Source: CAMDKS01 sp964402975 (GTDB taxonomy: Bacteria; Bdellovibrionota_B; Oligoflexia; Oligoflexales; RGVZ01). Taken from it: a stretch of DNA of 64,000 nucleotides. The translations under genes and the position numbers were made by a program. Under the pieces are notes generated by a model. It saw only the letters and a list, made by a program, of their open reading frames with translations, was not told where the DNA came from and did not search any database. This document shows positions 27,510 to 37,352 of this stretch, one piece after another (within the stretch, counting starts at the first letter, position 1; every line of letters begins with the position of its first letter). Location: positions 248,001 through 312,000 of the forward strand of contig CAYOEM010000002.1 in assembly GCA_964402975.1 (NCBI GenBank), read 5' to 3'.

Positions 27510-28301
27510 ATGAAAGCCGCTGGCTTCACGATACTCTTTGCTCCTTTTCTGACAGGGTTTGTTTTGCTTGGCAAAACCGGCGCAAAACTCCCTGTATCCC
27601 CAGAAGCACCCACCATAACATTCGTTTGGTCTGCCGATGGCAAGGCTCCCGAACTCAAGGAAAAAGATAAGTTTCGAGACGGGGCTTACGGTGCTTATTC
27701 TGACACCGAGCTCACCCCAATCTTGATCCAGGAAGCTATTGATCAGTGGAATGCCGTGAGGGGATCTTACCTTAGATTTGAACTTGAGACGACGACTGGT
27801 GAACTGACACTCGATAACGAAGACGGACGCAACTTCATTGTCGTGAAGAAAGCCCCAAGTGCATCAGTTGCTGCTTACGCGTCACCAAACGTGGACTCTG
27901 AGACGAACTCCATCAAAGACTGCGATATTGTGATCAATGACGTTAAAACTCGTACGCTCTCACTTCTTGAGACAATCACTCACGAGCTCGGTCACTGCGT
28001 TGGTCTTGGACACCCACACACAAATTACGGCGCGATCATGAGTTACTCACGCGAAGGAAGCAGTTATCGTCTTAGCGCCGATGACAAGGCTGGGGCGATT
28101 TATCTTTATCCCGACCCGAACTACGTCTCAGATGAACCAAAAGATCTGGTCGGTTGCAGCGCGATTAAAGGCCCGACAAAAAATAACAATCTTGGATTTT
28201 GGCTTTATTATTTACTAGCCGCTCCTCTTGCCATCTCCTTGATCCGCCGAAAAAAAATTTCATCCTATAATTTTAGTCGTGATATCGAACAAGGCAGGTG
28301 A
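27510..28301 (+). CDS. Matrixin-like (M10A) metalloprotease with C-terminal sorting-type tail
   Basis: 263 residues. An N-terminal signal or anchor (8-22) precedes a catalytic domain with HELGHCVGLGH (His158, Glu159, His162, His168) and the Met-turn IMSY (Met177), the metzincin signature. The C-terminus has GCSAI (Cys216), a spacer, a membrane segment (229-244) and RRKK (246-249). This three-part tail looks like the bacterial CTERM-type sorting signals. No propeptide cysteine switch is evident. An AGG ribosome site lies upstream. The next gene starts 4 bp after its stop. Confidence 0.88.
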   Translation: MKAAGFTILFAPFLTGFVLLGKTGAKLPVSPEAPTITFVWSADGKAPELKEKDKFRDGAYGAYSDTELTPILIQEAIDQWNAVRGSYLRFELETTTGELTLDNEDGRNFIVVKKAPSASVAAYASPNVDSETNSIKDCDIVINDVKTRTLSLLETITHELGHCVGLGHPHTNYGAIMSYSREGSSYRLSADDKAGAIYLYPDPNYVSDEPKDLVGCSAIKGPTKNNNLGFWLYYLLAAPLAISLIRRKKISSYNFSRDIEQGR

Positions 28302-28305
28302 AACG

Positions 28306-31050
28306 ATGAACAAAAATCTAGTATTTATTGGTCTAACTGCCATTTCACTTGGTCTAAGCTGGTCTTGTGCTCCACGAAAATCAATAAGCTCATCACCCTG
28401 GCAAACAAATTATAAGCTCGATAGACCCTCTGCAGCAGTCGTCAGTGCCCTCAGGGCCGGCAAGGAGATGCGTTTACTGGTCGTCGTCAAACATGATGCT
28501 GAAGCCATGGGACTCAGTGACGACATGATCGACTCCACCTCAGAAGAGGCCATCGTAGCCAGAGCAGCTAGGTTTACTCAGCTAAAACAAACGGTACTAT
28601 CCACAGCACAAAGTAAAAAAGTACCCGCAGAAGACACATACAGCCATCTTCCCATCATAAAAATATCTGCAAGAAACTTGAATGATCTTCTGGCTGTGGC
28701 TAATGACCCCAGCGTAGTCAGCATTTCAGAAGACGTACAGTTTAAGTTCAACGCCTCAGCCAATTTAAATTTAATAAGGCACCCCGAAGCCATGCTAACT
28801 GGATTCGGCGGAGCTGGTACCTCTGTTGCCATATTGGATACTGGCCTTGATTATAAGCGGGCCGCATTTGGCTCATGTACGGCCCCCGCCACTCCAGCTG
28901 AGACTTGCCGTGTCATTCATGTACAAGACTTCGCACGCGCTGATAATCAGCTCGATGACTCAGTACTGCACGGAACAAACGTTGCAGGAATTGTGGGCAT
29001 GGTCGCGCCCGGGACCAAACTAATTGGACTTGATGTTTTTGACGGCGAGGGAGCCTACACGTCAGATATTGTGAATGCTATCAACTGGGTTATCGCTAAC
29101 AAGACGAAATATAACATCGCAGCTATGAATATGAGCTTTGGAAGCTCCGGCTTTAATAATTGCACGACGGGCAGTATGGCCGCTGCGATTGGATCTGCGC
29201 GTAACGCAGGAGTTTTATCTGCCGTCGCCTCCGGCAATAGCGGCGCTAAAACTCTTGACTACCCAGCTTGTTCCCCCTATTCACTTTCAGTGGGAGCTGT
29301 GTACGATACCAGTATTGGCACCCTCGACTGGGGATGCGGCACAAAAGACGTCTCTGCCCCCGATAAACTGACCTGTTTTTCATGCATCTCGAACGATCTA
29401 AAAATGGCAGCCCCCGGCGTTCGTATTGTCGCCGCTGGTATCACCATGTCTGGAACCAGCCAAGCAACTCCCCACGTAGCTGGAGCTCTTGCGGTACTCA
29501 AATCTGCTTTTCCGAATGATACCCCCGCACAGCTGCAAGACCGATTGACCAGTACTGGCAAGAACATCCCACTCGCAGACTTTCCGCAAGCAAAAGTGAG
29601 CCGTCTTGACCTGGCCGCAGCACTTGGCCCCAAATGTCAATTCGTTGTTCCAGCTGAAATCAAGACACTCGATGCCACTGTGGAGGTCGAATTTACGACA
29701 GGCTCTGCTTGTAACTGGAATCTCACATCGGAAGCTAGCTGGATTAAAGTTACGTCGGCTACAAGTGGTCAAGGCCCAGGAAAGTTTACGATATCCATGG
29801 ACAAGCCTCTCAGCTCTGAGAGAAGTGGGCTCGTATCCATGAGCGGTGACGGTGATAAAGTGAGTTTGAAGGTCATACAGCCGCCCGACACGGAAGCACC
29901 CAAGGGCTCCTTTGTCATTAATGGTAGCGCCGGCGCTCTCTACACAACCTCGCGCCGCGTGAGCCTGGTCATGAGTGTGTCTGACATTAATGAACTAGAC
30001 ACTATGTGCATATCAAACACGCCCACATGCGACCAGTTTATACCATTCCAAAGCCAATCGGCATGGGATTTAAGCGAAGGTGACGGGGTGAAGACAGTGT
30101 ACGTCTACCTTAAAGATAAAGTTGGTAATACCACTAAGTCAGATCAGGCTCTGACAAAAACAATCATTTTAGATACGACTCCCCCCACAGGCGGAACTCT
30201 TAATGCCGCTGCCTCTAGCCTTGCTGAACGCATACAATTAAACTGGAGTGGATTTTCAGATAGTGGCAGCCCAGTGGAAAGCTACATCTTAGTTTATTCA
30301 AAAACTCAAATGCCAGCCTCATGCAGTGAGGGCGAGCTTGTCTACAACGGCAACGCCGTGTCTCAGACTCATGGACCTCTCAGTCCAGGCACCTACTACT
30401 ACAGAGTCTGTGCAATTAACGGTGCAAAGATAACATCTACTGGAACGACCGCTTCATTCACATTAACAGAAATTGATAAGACTCCACCAACTGGCTCGAT
30501 TTCGATCAATAATAACGCGCCATTTACCAGGACAAATGCGGCCACACTCACTATTCAGGCCGTTGACGGAAGCGGCGTTGCGAAGATGTGCATTAGTACA
30601 TCCACCTCCTGTTCAAGCTGGGAGACTTTTGCGACCAGTAAATCCATCTCGCTGTCTTGGACTCAGGGGCTCAAGACGGTCAACGTTTGGTTTGAGGACG
30701 GCAAAGGCAATCGAAACACGTCTCCTTTTAAAGACGATATTATTTTGGACACCATCAATCCAACCACCGGCCGCATTGTGGCAACTCCCATGCAGCAATC
30801 GATCAAAGTTGAATGGACTGCTGGGACTGACACCAACGGCGTTGCAAGTTACCGCCTGGTATACCGACAGGGCATCCTGGCCCCGCGCTCAGGCTGCACC
30901 GAGGGTACATCCGTTAATTTGACGCCGGGAATTCTTAATGCCACCGTGACAAACCTTGCTGCTAAAACTTACTATGGATTTAGAGTTTGCGCGATTGACC
31001 GCGCTGGAAACGTGGCTTCTGGCAGCACAACATTTGCTAAGACTCCGTGA
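28306..31050 (+). CDS. Subtilisin-family (S8) serine protease lipoprotein with BACON and FN3-like domains
   Basis: 914 residues from ATG 28306 behind AGGTGA. Lipobox-like end SWSC (Cys21). An I9-type inhibitor prodomain (about 55-145) precedes the S8 catalytic domain with Asp178 (AILDTGLD), His222 (LHGTNVAG) and Ser385 (SGTSQATPH). A BACON-like module follows (WNLTSEASWIKV). The rest alternates two Ig-like and two fibronectin-III-like units, with a repeated unit PPTGSxxINxxA...ATLTIQAVDGSG. Predicted surface-exposed protease; BACON modules often bind glycoproteins. It ends the four-gene cassette with the matrixin. Confidence 0.92.
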   Translation: MNKNLVFIGLTAISLGLSWSCAPRKSISSSPWQTNYKLDRPSAAVVSALRAGKEMRLLVVVKHDAEAMGLSDDMIDSTSEEAIVARAARFTQLKQTVLSTAQSKKVPAEDTYSHLPIIKISARNLNDLLAVANDPSVVSISEDVQFKFNASANLNLIRHPEAMLTGFGGAGTSVAILDTGLDYKRAAFGSCTAPATPAETCRVIHVQDFARADNQLDDSVLHGTNVAGIVGMVAPGTKLIGLDVFDGEGAYTSDIVNAINWVIANKTKYNIAAMNMSFGSSGFNNCTTGSMAAAIGSARNAGVLSAVASGNSGAKTLDYPACSPYSLSVGAVYDTSIGTLDWGCGTKDVSAPDKLTCFSCISNDLKMAAPGVRIVAAGITMSGTSQATPHVAGALAVLKSAFPNDTPAQLQDRLTSTGKNIPLADFPQAKVSRLDLAAALGPKCQFVVPAEIKTLDATVEVEFTTGSACNWNLTSEASWIKVTSATSGQGPGKFTISMDKPLSSERSGLVSMSGDGDKVSLKVIQPPDTEAPKGSFVINGSAGALYTTSRRVSLVMSVSDINELDTMCISNTPTCDQFIPFQSQSAWDLSEGDGVKTVYVYLKDKVGNTTKSDQALTKTIILDTTPPTGGTLNAAASSLAERIQLNWSGFSDSGSPVESYILVYSKTQMPASCSEGELVYNGNAVSQTHGPLSPGTYYYRVCAINGAKITSTGTTASFTLTEIDKTPPTGSISINNNAPFTRTNAATLTIQAVDGSGVAKMCISTSTSCSSWETFATSKSISLSWTQGLKTVNVWFEDGKGNRNTSPFKDDIILDTINPTTGRIVATPMQQSIKVEWTAGTDTNGVASYRLVYRQGILAPRSGCTEGTSVNLTPGILNATVTNLAAKTYYGFRVCAIDRAGNVASGSTTFAKTP

Positions 31051-31076
31051 TGCGCTGAAAATCTAGATATAGCTAA

Positions 31077-33341
31077 TCAGGTCGATCGATTCGGCACGAT
31101 GGGCGACATCAGCGTAATCGACATGACCCAAAGTTGGTGAATAGCCCGAGTGCACGCCACGTGAAGCAGCCTGCGAGATTCTGGCTTATCAGGGTAACTG
31201 TTCGGGGTCGCATCGGGAATAACCACATAGTCAAACTCAAGGCCTTTGACCTGGCTGACTTCAACCACATCGACACCAGGCTTAAAGTCAAAGGCGCCGT
31301 CTTCCACAAGTCTAGCTTTAGGAACGTCACTGAGCATCTTAAAAATCCGCAGCGAGTGCTCGGTGGAGCGAGTGATGACTGCAACGGAGGCTAAAGGTTC
31401 TGCTACCATGAGATCACTGAGCGTGTCAGCCAGCGTCAACATAAGATGACCCTCGTTGGGACAAAGAGTCACGGTGACAGGCACACCATCTTTCACTGTT
31501 TTTGGCATTTCACGAGGCGCATATGAGCCAAGAACAGCGTGGGCAAATTCGGCGACTGGACGCGGTGATCGATAAGTGGTCGTCAAATGCTGGGCCTGAA
31601 CGCGTGGTACACCAATTTGATCCAAAACGGCATCCCAAGAATCAAACGTCGTCGACGGGTCGATTTGCTGAGCACTATCTCCAGCAATAGTCACAGATCC
31701 ATCTTTGGTTAAGGCTGCACCAAGGGCGGCTAGTTCTATGGGTGCAAGGTCTTGAGCCTCATCAATAACTAAATGAGAAAACTGGTGGAGGCCCTCGTCG
31801 TCGCCCCTGTTGATCCCATACTTCAACCGACGAAGCTCATAAACAATCGCGAAGTCTTCCGGATCAATGGTTTGAGCAATATCATCAACAAACTCGTCTG
31901 CTAGGCTTCCACCATCAACCGTCTCTAATTTATCTAGATCAACACCTGCATAACGTTTTGCTGCCGGGTCAGAGAATTGATCCGCACTGTGCTTATAGAC
32001 GGTGTCGGCTGCAAAATTAGGTATCTGTCCGTTAGCTAACTCGACGACCCTTCGCAAAAGAGACTTATTCATGAAAAAATCAATGCGGTCTTTGGCAATA
32101 TCCGAAAGTCTTTTTTCAAGATCAGGAAAAACTTTGATATCCCCTCTGGATACGTTGGGGTCCATACCTTTTTCGTAAGCTTTCCTCGCTTTTTGAAGGC
32201 GCCTTGCCAGGGGTAAATTGATCTCGTCTGTTAAAATCTTTGCTGATTCCTCGCCGTCGGGAATTTTAGCGCGAATGTCATGGGCGAATTCTCTTGCCTG
32301 TAACTCTATAAATTCTTTGAGAACTGGCCTTAAGGCTGGATGTCTTTTAAAGTACGTGACCGCACTCGGCGCCGTATCACAGATTTTATGTGGCAACCTT
32401 CGAATGAGCTTAAAAACGCGCTCTGGGAAAAACTCGTCAAAAGAGCTCACTAAAACTCGGCCCAAGCCAAGACTATCTAGTAATTTTCTGCTGAGTCTAA
32501 CGAGTCCCTCGTCCGGAACAATCACCGCCATCCTATGCTGGGCAAACCGCTGCCGATCGCGGTAATTCAGGGTCGCAAGACGATGTAAGGCCACGGTTGT
32601 CTTTCCACATCCCGCCCCACCCAAAACAAGGACTGGATCATCCTCGTGACTTGAAAGTGCTGAGTACTGCTGGGAATCTAGCAGAGCAGAGACCTCTGGA
32701 GATGGGCGCCCACTCTGGCCTGTGCCCAAGGTGAATCCACGACTGGCGACCCCACTACCTCCAGCTAATCTTGGAGCACGAGCTCCTTCATCTGTTTGCC
32801 AAACCCCGCCCTGATCTTTTCTGTATGATTTGTCGGGGGTACCAACAAAGACCAGCTCACCATCTTTTATCGTCAGTAAATGGCGTTTCCTAACGATGCC
32901 GCGAGCAACCCGCCCAGGCAGCTCAGCTTCGTATTCTTCGCCCTGACGATAATTAAAAAAGACGGCTGCGATCGGAGCATTCCGCCAATCATTGACGGGG
33001 GCGTCACCCACGTCCAGAAAGCTTTTGTAGCCGAGCAGTATATCGCGTCGACGCCCGTTTTCTTCCAACTGCATGTGGGCAAAGTAAGGGGATCTTGAAT
33101 CGGGAAGTTCATCGATTTGAACCTGCTCAATTAAGGCTCTTTGACTATTCATTTGGTCAAAAAGGGCTGGCAGGTCCTCAGCTCGGGCAGATGCCGCCTG
33201 CTCCCTTAGCTGCGTCAGCCTCGTCCCGACGTCATGCAAGTCGAGTCTCGATTTACCACGAGCGATACGAAGCCCCTCAAGGACTTTACGAAGAAGCTCT
33301 TCCTCTTCGTTTAAAAGTATTTGTTCCGCCTCGGTGAGCAT
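31077..33341 (-). CDS. HelD-like superfamily 1 ATPase/helicase
   Basis: 754 residues. An N-terminal coiled coil (1-75) is followed by the HelD-specific module: SPYFAHMQLEENGRR, ILLGYKSFLD, DWRNAPIAAVFFNY. Walker A is GAGCGKTT (242-249); VIDEAQD and later SF1 motifs (TTYRSP, VSQVKGLEFDYVVI, ACTRAIHQLWV) follow. HelD proteins use ATP to free stalled RNA polymerase from DNA and factors in Gram-positives; relatives of this type in other phyla are less studied. Alternative: a UvrD/Rep-like helicase acting on DNA. Confidence 0.88.
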   Translation of the reverse strand: MLTEAEQILLNEEEELLRKVLEGLRIARGKSRLDLHDVGTRLTQLREQAASARAEDLPALFDQMNSQRALIEQVQIDELPDSRSPYFAHMQLEENGRRRDILLGYKSFLDVGDAPVNDWRNAPIAAVFFNYRQGEEYEAELPGRVARGIVRKRHLLTIKDGELVFVGTPDKSYRKDQGGVWQTDEGARAPRLAGGSGVASRGFTLGTGQSGRPSPEVSALLDSQQYSALSSHEDDPVLVLGGAGCGKTTVALHRLATLNYRDRQRFAQHRMAVIVPDEGLVRLSRKLLDSLGLGRVLVSSFDEFFPERVFKLIRRLPHKICDTAPSAVTYFKRHPALRPVLKEFIELQAREFAHDIRAKIPDGEESAKILTDEINLPLARRLQKARKAYEKGMDPNVSRGDIKVFPDLEKRLSDIAKDRIDFFMNKSLLRRVVELANGQIPNFAADTVYKHSADQFSDPAAKRYAGVDLDKLETVDGGSLADEFVDDIAQTIDPEDFAIVYELRRLKYGINRGDDEGLHQFSHLVIDEAQDLAPIELAALGAALTKDGSVTIAGDSAQQIDPSTTFDSWDAVLDQIGVPRVQAQHLTTTYRSPRPVAEFAHAVLGSYAPREMPKTVKDGVPVTVTLCPNEGHLMLTLADTLSDLMVAEPLASVAVITRSTEHSLRIFKMLSDVPKARLVEDGAFDFKPGVDVVEVSQVKGLEFDYVVIPDATPNSYPDKPESRRLLHVACTRAIHQLWVMSITLMSPIVPNRST

Positions 33342-33499
33342 GGATTCGCTTTAATTCGATGTTTTTGGCAAAGGCTGCCAGTTCATTATTGTTTTCCAAT
33401 AGTTTAGCATAAAAAATTTGACACCCACTCACGTCTAGCTTCAATATATCTAAGACCCCTAAAAGCATTCTGAGTGACTTTTTAAGCAGAAAAAATGCC

Positions 33500-34612
33500 A
33501 TGACAGCACGACGTCTAAGAAAACCAATCATGCTACCTCGCAAGTTCGCGCACGCCTGCGCCTTGTTACTAGCTTTTTCGACCTCGACACAAGGAGCAGA
33601 TGCTACGGGCTGGGAGAAAATCCCCCTTGATGGTGGCACGCGTTGTGCGGATGGCTCTGCGTTTAGCATGTTTCTAAATCGTGGCACAACGGACCGCGTC
33701 GTCGTGGATTTTATGGGCGGCGGAGCATGCTGGGATGCTACGACGTGCCATCCCAATGCGATCAACTATACCAAGTCAGTCCCCGATGTGATTGGCAAAT
33801 GGATTCCTGAGGCCTCGGGTATTTACGACCGCTCACGAGTTGATAATCCATTTAGACATGACACGCATGTCCTAATCCCCTACTGCACCGGAGATGTTCA
33901 CTGGGGAGACGCCGACAAGACCTATCAGAGCAAAGACGGCGTTTCCTATATGGTTCATCACCGCGGTGCCGTAAATGCACAGACTGCTATAGACACATTC
34001 TTTGCAAGCAGGACTCTTCCGGTAAATGACATTGTAGTCACCGGTTGCTCAGCCGGTGCATACGCCTCCATCTGGTGGACTCCGTACATTAAGCGTCTTG
34101 CTGGGCAGGCACGTATCACGCAGTTTTCAGACAGTGGCGCCGGTGTGCTTACGGAAGAATTTCGTCGTCAGGGCATGCGAAACTGGCAGATTGAATCATC
34201 CGCTCCACGATGGATCCCCGGGTTAGACCCCACCGAGACAGATCTTTATCAACTAAGCCTTGACCGCATGTATTCCGCCATTGCAACCGCTCACCCTGAC
34301 ATTCAGTTCTCGCAGTTCAACACGCAAAATGATGTGCTTCAGCGCTGGTTTTTCCGCCTTATGGGCGGAAACCTATACAGCTGGAATGCATTCATGCGAG
34401 ATTCTGTCTCGTCTGCCGCAAATCGCAACTCAAACTTTAACTACTTTATTGCTCCCTGGGACGCTCACTGCATTTTGCCGGACGAGGCGTTTTTTGCAAA
34501 AACAACGGATGCACCCCATGGGGTACCGTTTCACGACTGGATCACACGCCTCATCGACGGCTCGAGTCCTGGAAATGAACCGTGCGATGGATGTTATCTC
34601 GATCAGCCTTGA
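33500..34612 (+). CDS. Pectinacetylesterase/Notum-family secreted hydrolase
   Basis: 370 residues; ATG 33530 is a possible alternative start that leaves a cleaner signal peptide ending in STQGADA. Family motifs are GGGACWD (oxyanion region), YCTGDVHWG, the nucleophile elbow VTGCSAGAY and the late His in WDAHCIL. It may remove acetyl or acyl groups from polysaccharide or other extracellular substrates; Notum relatives in animals de-acylate Wnt. Its last 10 bp overlap the end of the convergent M28 gene. Confidence 0.87.
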   Translation: MTARRLRKPIMLPRKFAHACALLLAFSTSTQGADATGWEKIPLDGGTRCADGSAFSMFLNRGTTDRVVVDFMGGGACWDATTCHPNAINYTKSVPDVIGKWIPEASGIYDRSRVDNPFRHDTHVLIPYCTGDVHWGDADKTYQSKDGVSYMVHHRGAVNAQTAIDTFFASRTLPVNDIVVTGCSAGAYASIWWTPYIKRLAGQARITQFSDSGAGVLTEEFRRQGMRNWQIESSAPRWIPGLDPTETDLYQLSLDRMYSAIATAHPDIQFSQFNTQNDVLQRWFFRLMGGNLYSWNAFMRDSVSSAANRNSNFNYFIAPWDAHCILPDEAFFAKTTDAPHGVPFHDWITRLIDGSSPGNEPCDGCYLDQP

Positions 34613-35751
34613 AGTCCGGCGTAGTGTGCTAGATAAGCCAAGCCCAGCTTAGCAAAGGCGGCCGCCTGTGTCATGGCTCCAGCCGTTTCAAGCGAGTCGC
34701 GACTTGTGTGAATCTGNNNNNNNNNNNNNNNNNNNNNNNNNNNNNNNNNNNNNNNNNNNNNNNNNNNNNNNNNNNNNNNNNNNNNNNNNNNNNNNNNNNN
34801 NNNNNNNNNNNNNNNNGCTTTATATTTTTGAGCCATATCTTGGCTACCAACCAAACCGATCTCTTCTGCCGCGTAACCATGGATTTCGATCGTACGCTCA
34901 GGACGGACTCCCGACTCCATCAAAACTCTGAAAATCTCAAAGTTAGTGGAGGTGCCACTTGCGTTATCATCCGCGCCGGGAGATCTCGACGAAGAGCCAT
35001 CTGACCAGTTAACGCTGTCAATGTGACTTCCGAGAACAACGACTTCATCGGGGCGAGAACGACCCATGATACGAACCACAATGCTGTCTTGGACCGTTCT
35101 ACTGCCATGATCAAATAACTCAACAGAAACGTCAGAACGCCCTTTAGCTAAAGCCTCATACTTGGCCTTAAGCATGGAAGGTACTTGCTGACCAGTTTGC
35201 GACGAGTGAAAGCGGGTATTAATATGACTCATCTCTTGAATCATGGCTCGGATATTCTCTGCTGAGACTTTGGACACTAACTGGCGAGCCACCGGTAAAT
35301 CATCAGCGACAGGAAGCACAGGTTCTCCTGCGCCCGCATCAATATCTGGTAACATCTCGTCGCCATATAGTCTCATGAGTGCACCGCATGCAATACCCTC
35401 GTGGTGCATGAGATGAGAAAGTGTTTCCACCTTGTAAAGCTCATCTAATTTCATGACGGCAAACTGGCCCGGTTCAAAATGAAGGACGCGACCTAGGCGT
35501 TCGGCAAAAAATGGCGGAGATTCTTTCCCCGGCATCCTGACAACATAGAGATTTTCAAAGTCGTCATCGACAGCATCCGAGCGCCGCATGATGGATACAC
35601 CATTTTCTTGGAATAAAAGGCTATGTCCGTGCTGAGATAAACTATTCACAAATCCGGTCGGTACCACGGTCACTGGCATGCGTTCTTTTCCGTTCCCCAT
35701 CAGCAGCACTGCTGACGACAACGCTCCCAGTAAAATTATGGACCGCTTCAT
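34603..35751 (-). CDS. M28-family aminopeptidase, interrupted by an assembly gap
   Basis: Signal peptide, then a propeptide-like region and an M28E catalytic domain related to Vibrio leucine aminopeptidase. Visible zinc-site residues are His in LGSHIDS, Asp in GADDNASG, Glu-Glu in AAEEIGLVGSQ and His in QIHTSRD. The block of 100 N removes the part between SQDMAQKYK and QIHTSRD, where the bridging Asp of the metal site (LDM-type motif) is expected. In relatives that stretch is about 85-90 residues, so the real gap is larger than 100 bases. The gene is probably intact in the organism. Confidence 0.88.
   Translation of the reverse strand: MKRSIILLGALSSAVLLMGNGKERMPVTVVPTGFVNSLSQHGHSLLFQENGVSIMRRSDAVDDDFENLYVVRMPGKESPPFFAERLGRVLHFEPGQFAVMKLDELYKVETLSHLMHHEGIACGALMRLYGDEMLPDIDAGAGEPVLPVADDLPVARQLVSKVSAENIRAMIQEMSHINTRFHSSQTGQQVPSMLKAKYEALAKGRSDVSVELFDHGSRTVQDSIVVRIMGRSRPDEVVVLGSHIDSVNWSDGSSSRSPGADDNASGTSTNFEIFRVLMESGVRPERTIEIHGYAAEEIGLVGSQDMAQKYKXXXXXXXXXXXXXXXXXXXXXXXXXXXXXXXXXXQIHTSRDSLETAGAMTQAAAFAKLGLAYLAHYAGLQG
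34717..34816. other. Assembly gap (100 N)
   Basis: Exactly 100 N, the usual placeholder for a gap of unknown size, inside the M28 aminopeptidase gene. Homology suggests that roughly 260 bases are missing. Confidence 0.97.
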
Positions 35752-35900
35752 GAAAACCTCCGGCGAAATAAAGTGTGACTCAGCACTCTGACCGTCTCGG
35801 TTAAGGAAGCCGAGCCGATGTACACCCTATTGTAGCCCATCCTGGCCGTATGGCCAAAAATGCTCGTCGTCAGATGATCAGGAATGAGTATTGGTTATGG

Positions 35901-37352
35901 TTAGTGCTGATGCTCAAAGGCTTTCATTTGAACAACAAATGTACTTCCAAGTCCTGGTTCGCTGGAGACAGAAACCTTTCCGTTCATGGACTGAACCAAG
36001 TGCTTGACGATGGATAGACCAAGGCCCGTGCCACCATCTTCCCTGCTTCTGTGTTTATCGACGCGGTAGAACCTCTCAAAGATTCTAGGCTGATGCTCGA
36101 GAGGAATTCCCACACCAGTATCCTGGACTCTAATATACGTCTCAGGACCCTTGCGATCGATGTTAACACTCACTCGTCCACCCTCAGGTGTGTATTGGAT
36201 CGCATTGACAATCAAGTTATCCATCACCTGACGCATGGCCTCGGGATCACCTTTAACGACAACATCAGACGGTAAATTCGCATCGAGAGTAATACTTTTC
36301 TTAGTCACTGCGTGCTCGTGCTGTTGGAGAGACTTGCGAGCCACCTCCGCAAGATTTACCGCACTTTGACGAAGCGATACGTCCTGCCCTTCCGCTCTCG
36401 CTAGGGAAATAATATCCTGAACCAGCTCGACCAGACGAACGACATTCACCTCAATGCGACCCAAAAATCGGCTTAAAACATCAGGATCACTCTTAGCGCC
36501 GTTTTGCAGGGTCTCCACATAGCCTTTGATGCTAGTCAGTGGAGTCTTGAGCTCATGACTGACATTTGCGACAAAATCACGTCGTATCCGTTCTAAGCGT
36601 CGAAGCTCCGTAACATCGTGTAAAACCACAACAACGCCAGCTGTTTGCTCACCTTTAAATGGTGACGCGTGGGTTTCCAAAATTAAGAGATTATCTTTGT
36701 CACCAAGTGTTAGTTCGACTTTTTTGCGTTTTTTTTCCGTTCGGCACTGAATCACAAGTGGCAAGATAATTCCCAGACCTGGGATATCAGTAATTTGCTT
36801 GTGTCTTGAGCTACTAGCATCCGCCTTTAGCAGACGATCGGCAGCACCATTTGCAAACAGGACGCGATCGTCGTCACCAACGGCCACAATCCCTTCCACC
36901 ATGCCAGAGAAGAGGGCGGCCAGTTGTGTTCGCTCCTGCGACAACGCGGCCATACGCTCAGATATCTCTTCTCCGAGTAAATTGAGGGTCAGTCCAAGAA
37001 TTCCAAATTCATCATCGGTGATTTTCTTAACCCGAGAGGACAGGTCACCACAGGCCAAACTTTCCGCCGTGCGGGTGATTTCAGACAGGGATTTTTGGAC
37101 GCCGCGAGCAAGCCAGTAACCCATACCAGCTGCAACAAGCACACCGGCTGCAGTGGCTACGCCCAGCGATTCAAATAAATCATACGTGCGTGCAACCTCC
37201 AGCACTCCTGAACGCGTCAGAAAAACCAACGCGACCGTAACCAAGGCTGCAATAACCGTTGCCGCCGTGGCACCATAAATCTTCCAAAGAAAACGGCTGC
37301 GAAATACGGAGCGAGCGCTCAATCGATCATTGCGAATCAGAGGTCTCGACAC
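35901..37352 (-). CDS. phoR: Phosphate-regulon sensor histidine kinase PhoR
   Basis: 483 residues starting at GTG 37352 inside the 3' end of phoB (16-bp overlap, translational coupling). Two membrane segments (about 28-46 and 62-82) enclose a very short loop, followed by HAMP, PAS (about 140-250) and the kinase core: His266 in VANVSHELKTPLTS, N box, DTGVGIP and GGTGLGLSIVKHL. The short periplasmic loop agrees with PhoR, which senses the Pst transporter and not a ligand. The pst genes lie divergently beside it. Confidence 0.93.
   Translation of the reverse strand: MSRPLIRNDRLSARSVFRSRFLWKIYGATAATVIAALVTVALVFLTRSGVLEVARTYDLFESLGVATAAGVLVAAGMGYWLARGVQKSLSEITRTAESLACGDLSSRVKKITDDEFGILGLTLNLLGEEISERMAALSQERTQLAALFSGMVEGIVAVGDDDRVLFANGAADRLLKADASSSRHKQITDIPGLGIILPLVIQCRTEKKRKKVELTLGDKDNLLILETHASPFKGEQTAGVVVVLHDVTELRRLERIRRDFVANVSHELKTPLTSIKGYVETLQNGAKSDPDVLSRFLGRIEVNVVRLVELVQDIISLARAEGQDVSLRQSAVNLAEVARKSLQQHEHAVTKKSITLDANLPSDVVVKGDPEAMRQVMDNLIVNAIQYTPEGGRVSVNIDRKGPETYIRVQDTGVGIPLEHQPRIFERFYRVDKHRSREDGGTGLGLSIVKHLVQSMNGKVSVSSEPGLGSTFVVQMKAFEHQH

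Noticed and set aside
30473..30922. 149-codon plus-strand frame inside the subtilase gene
   Set aside because: Alternative-frame shadow with Arg/Pro-rich composition and no motif.
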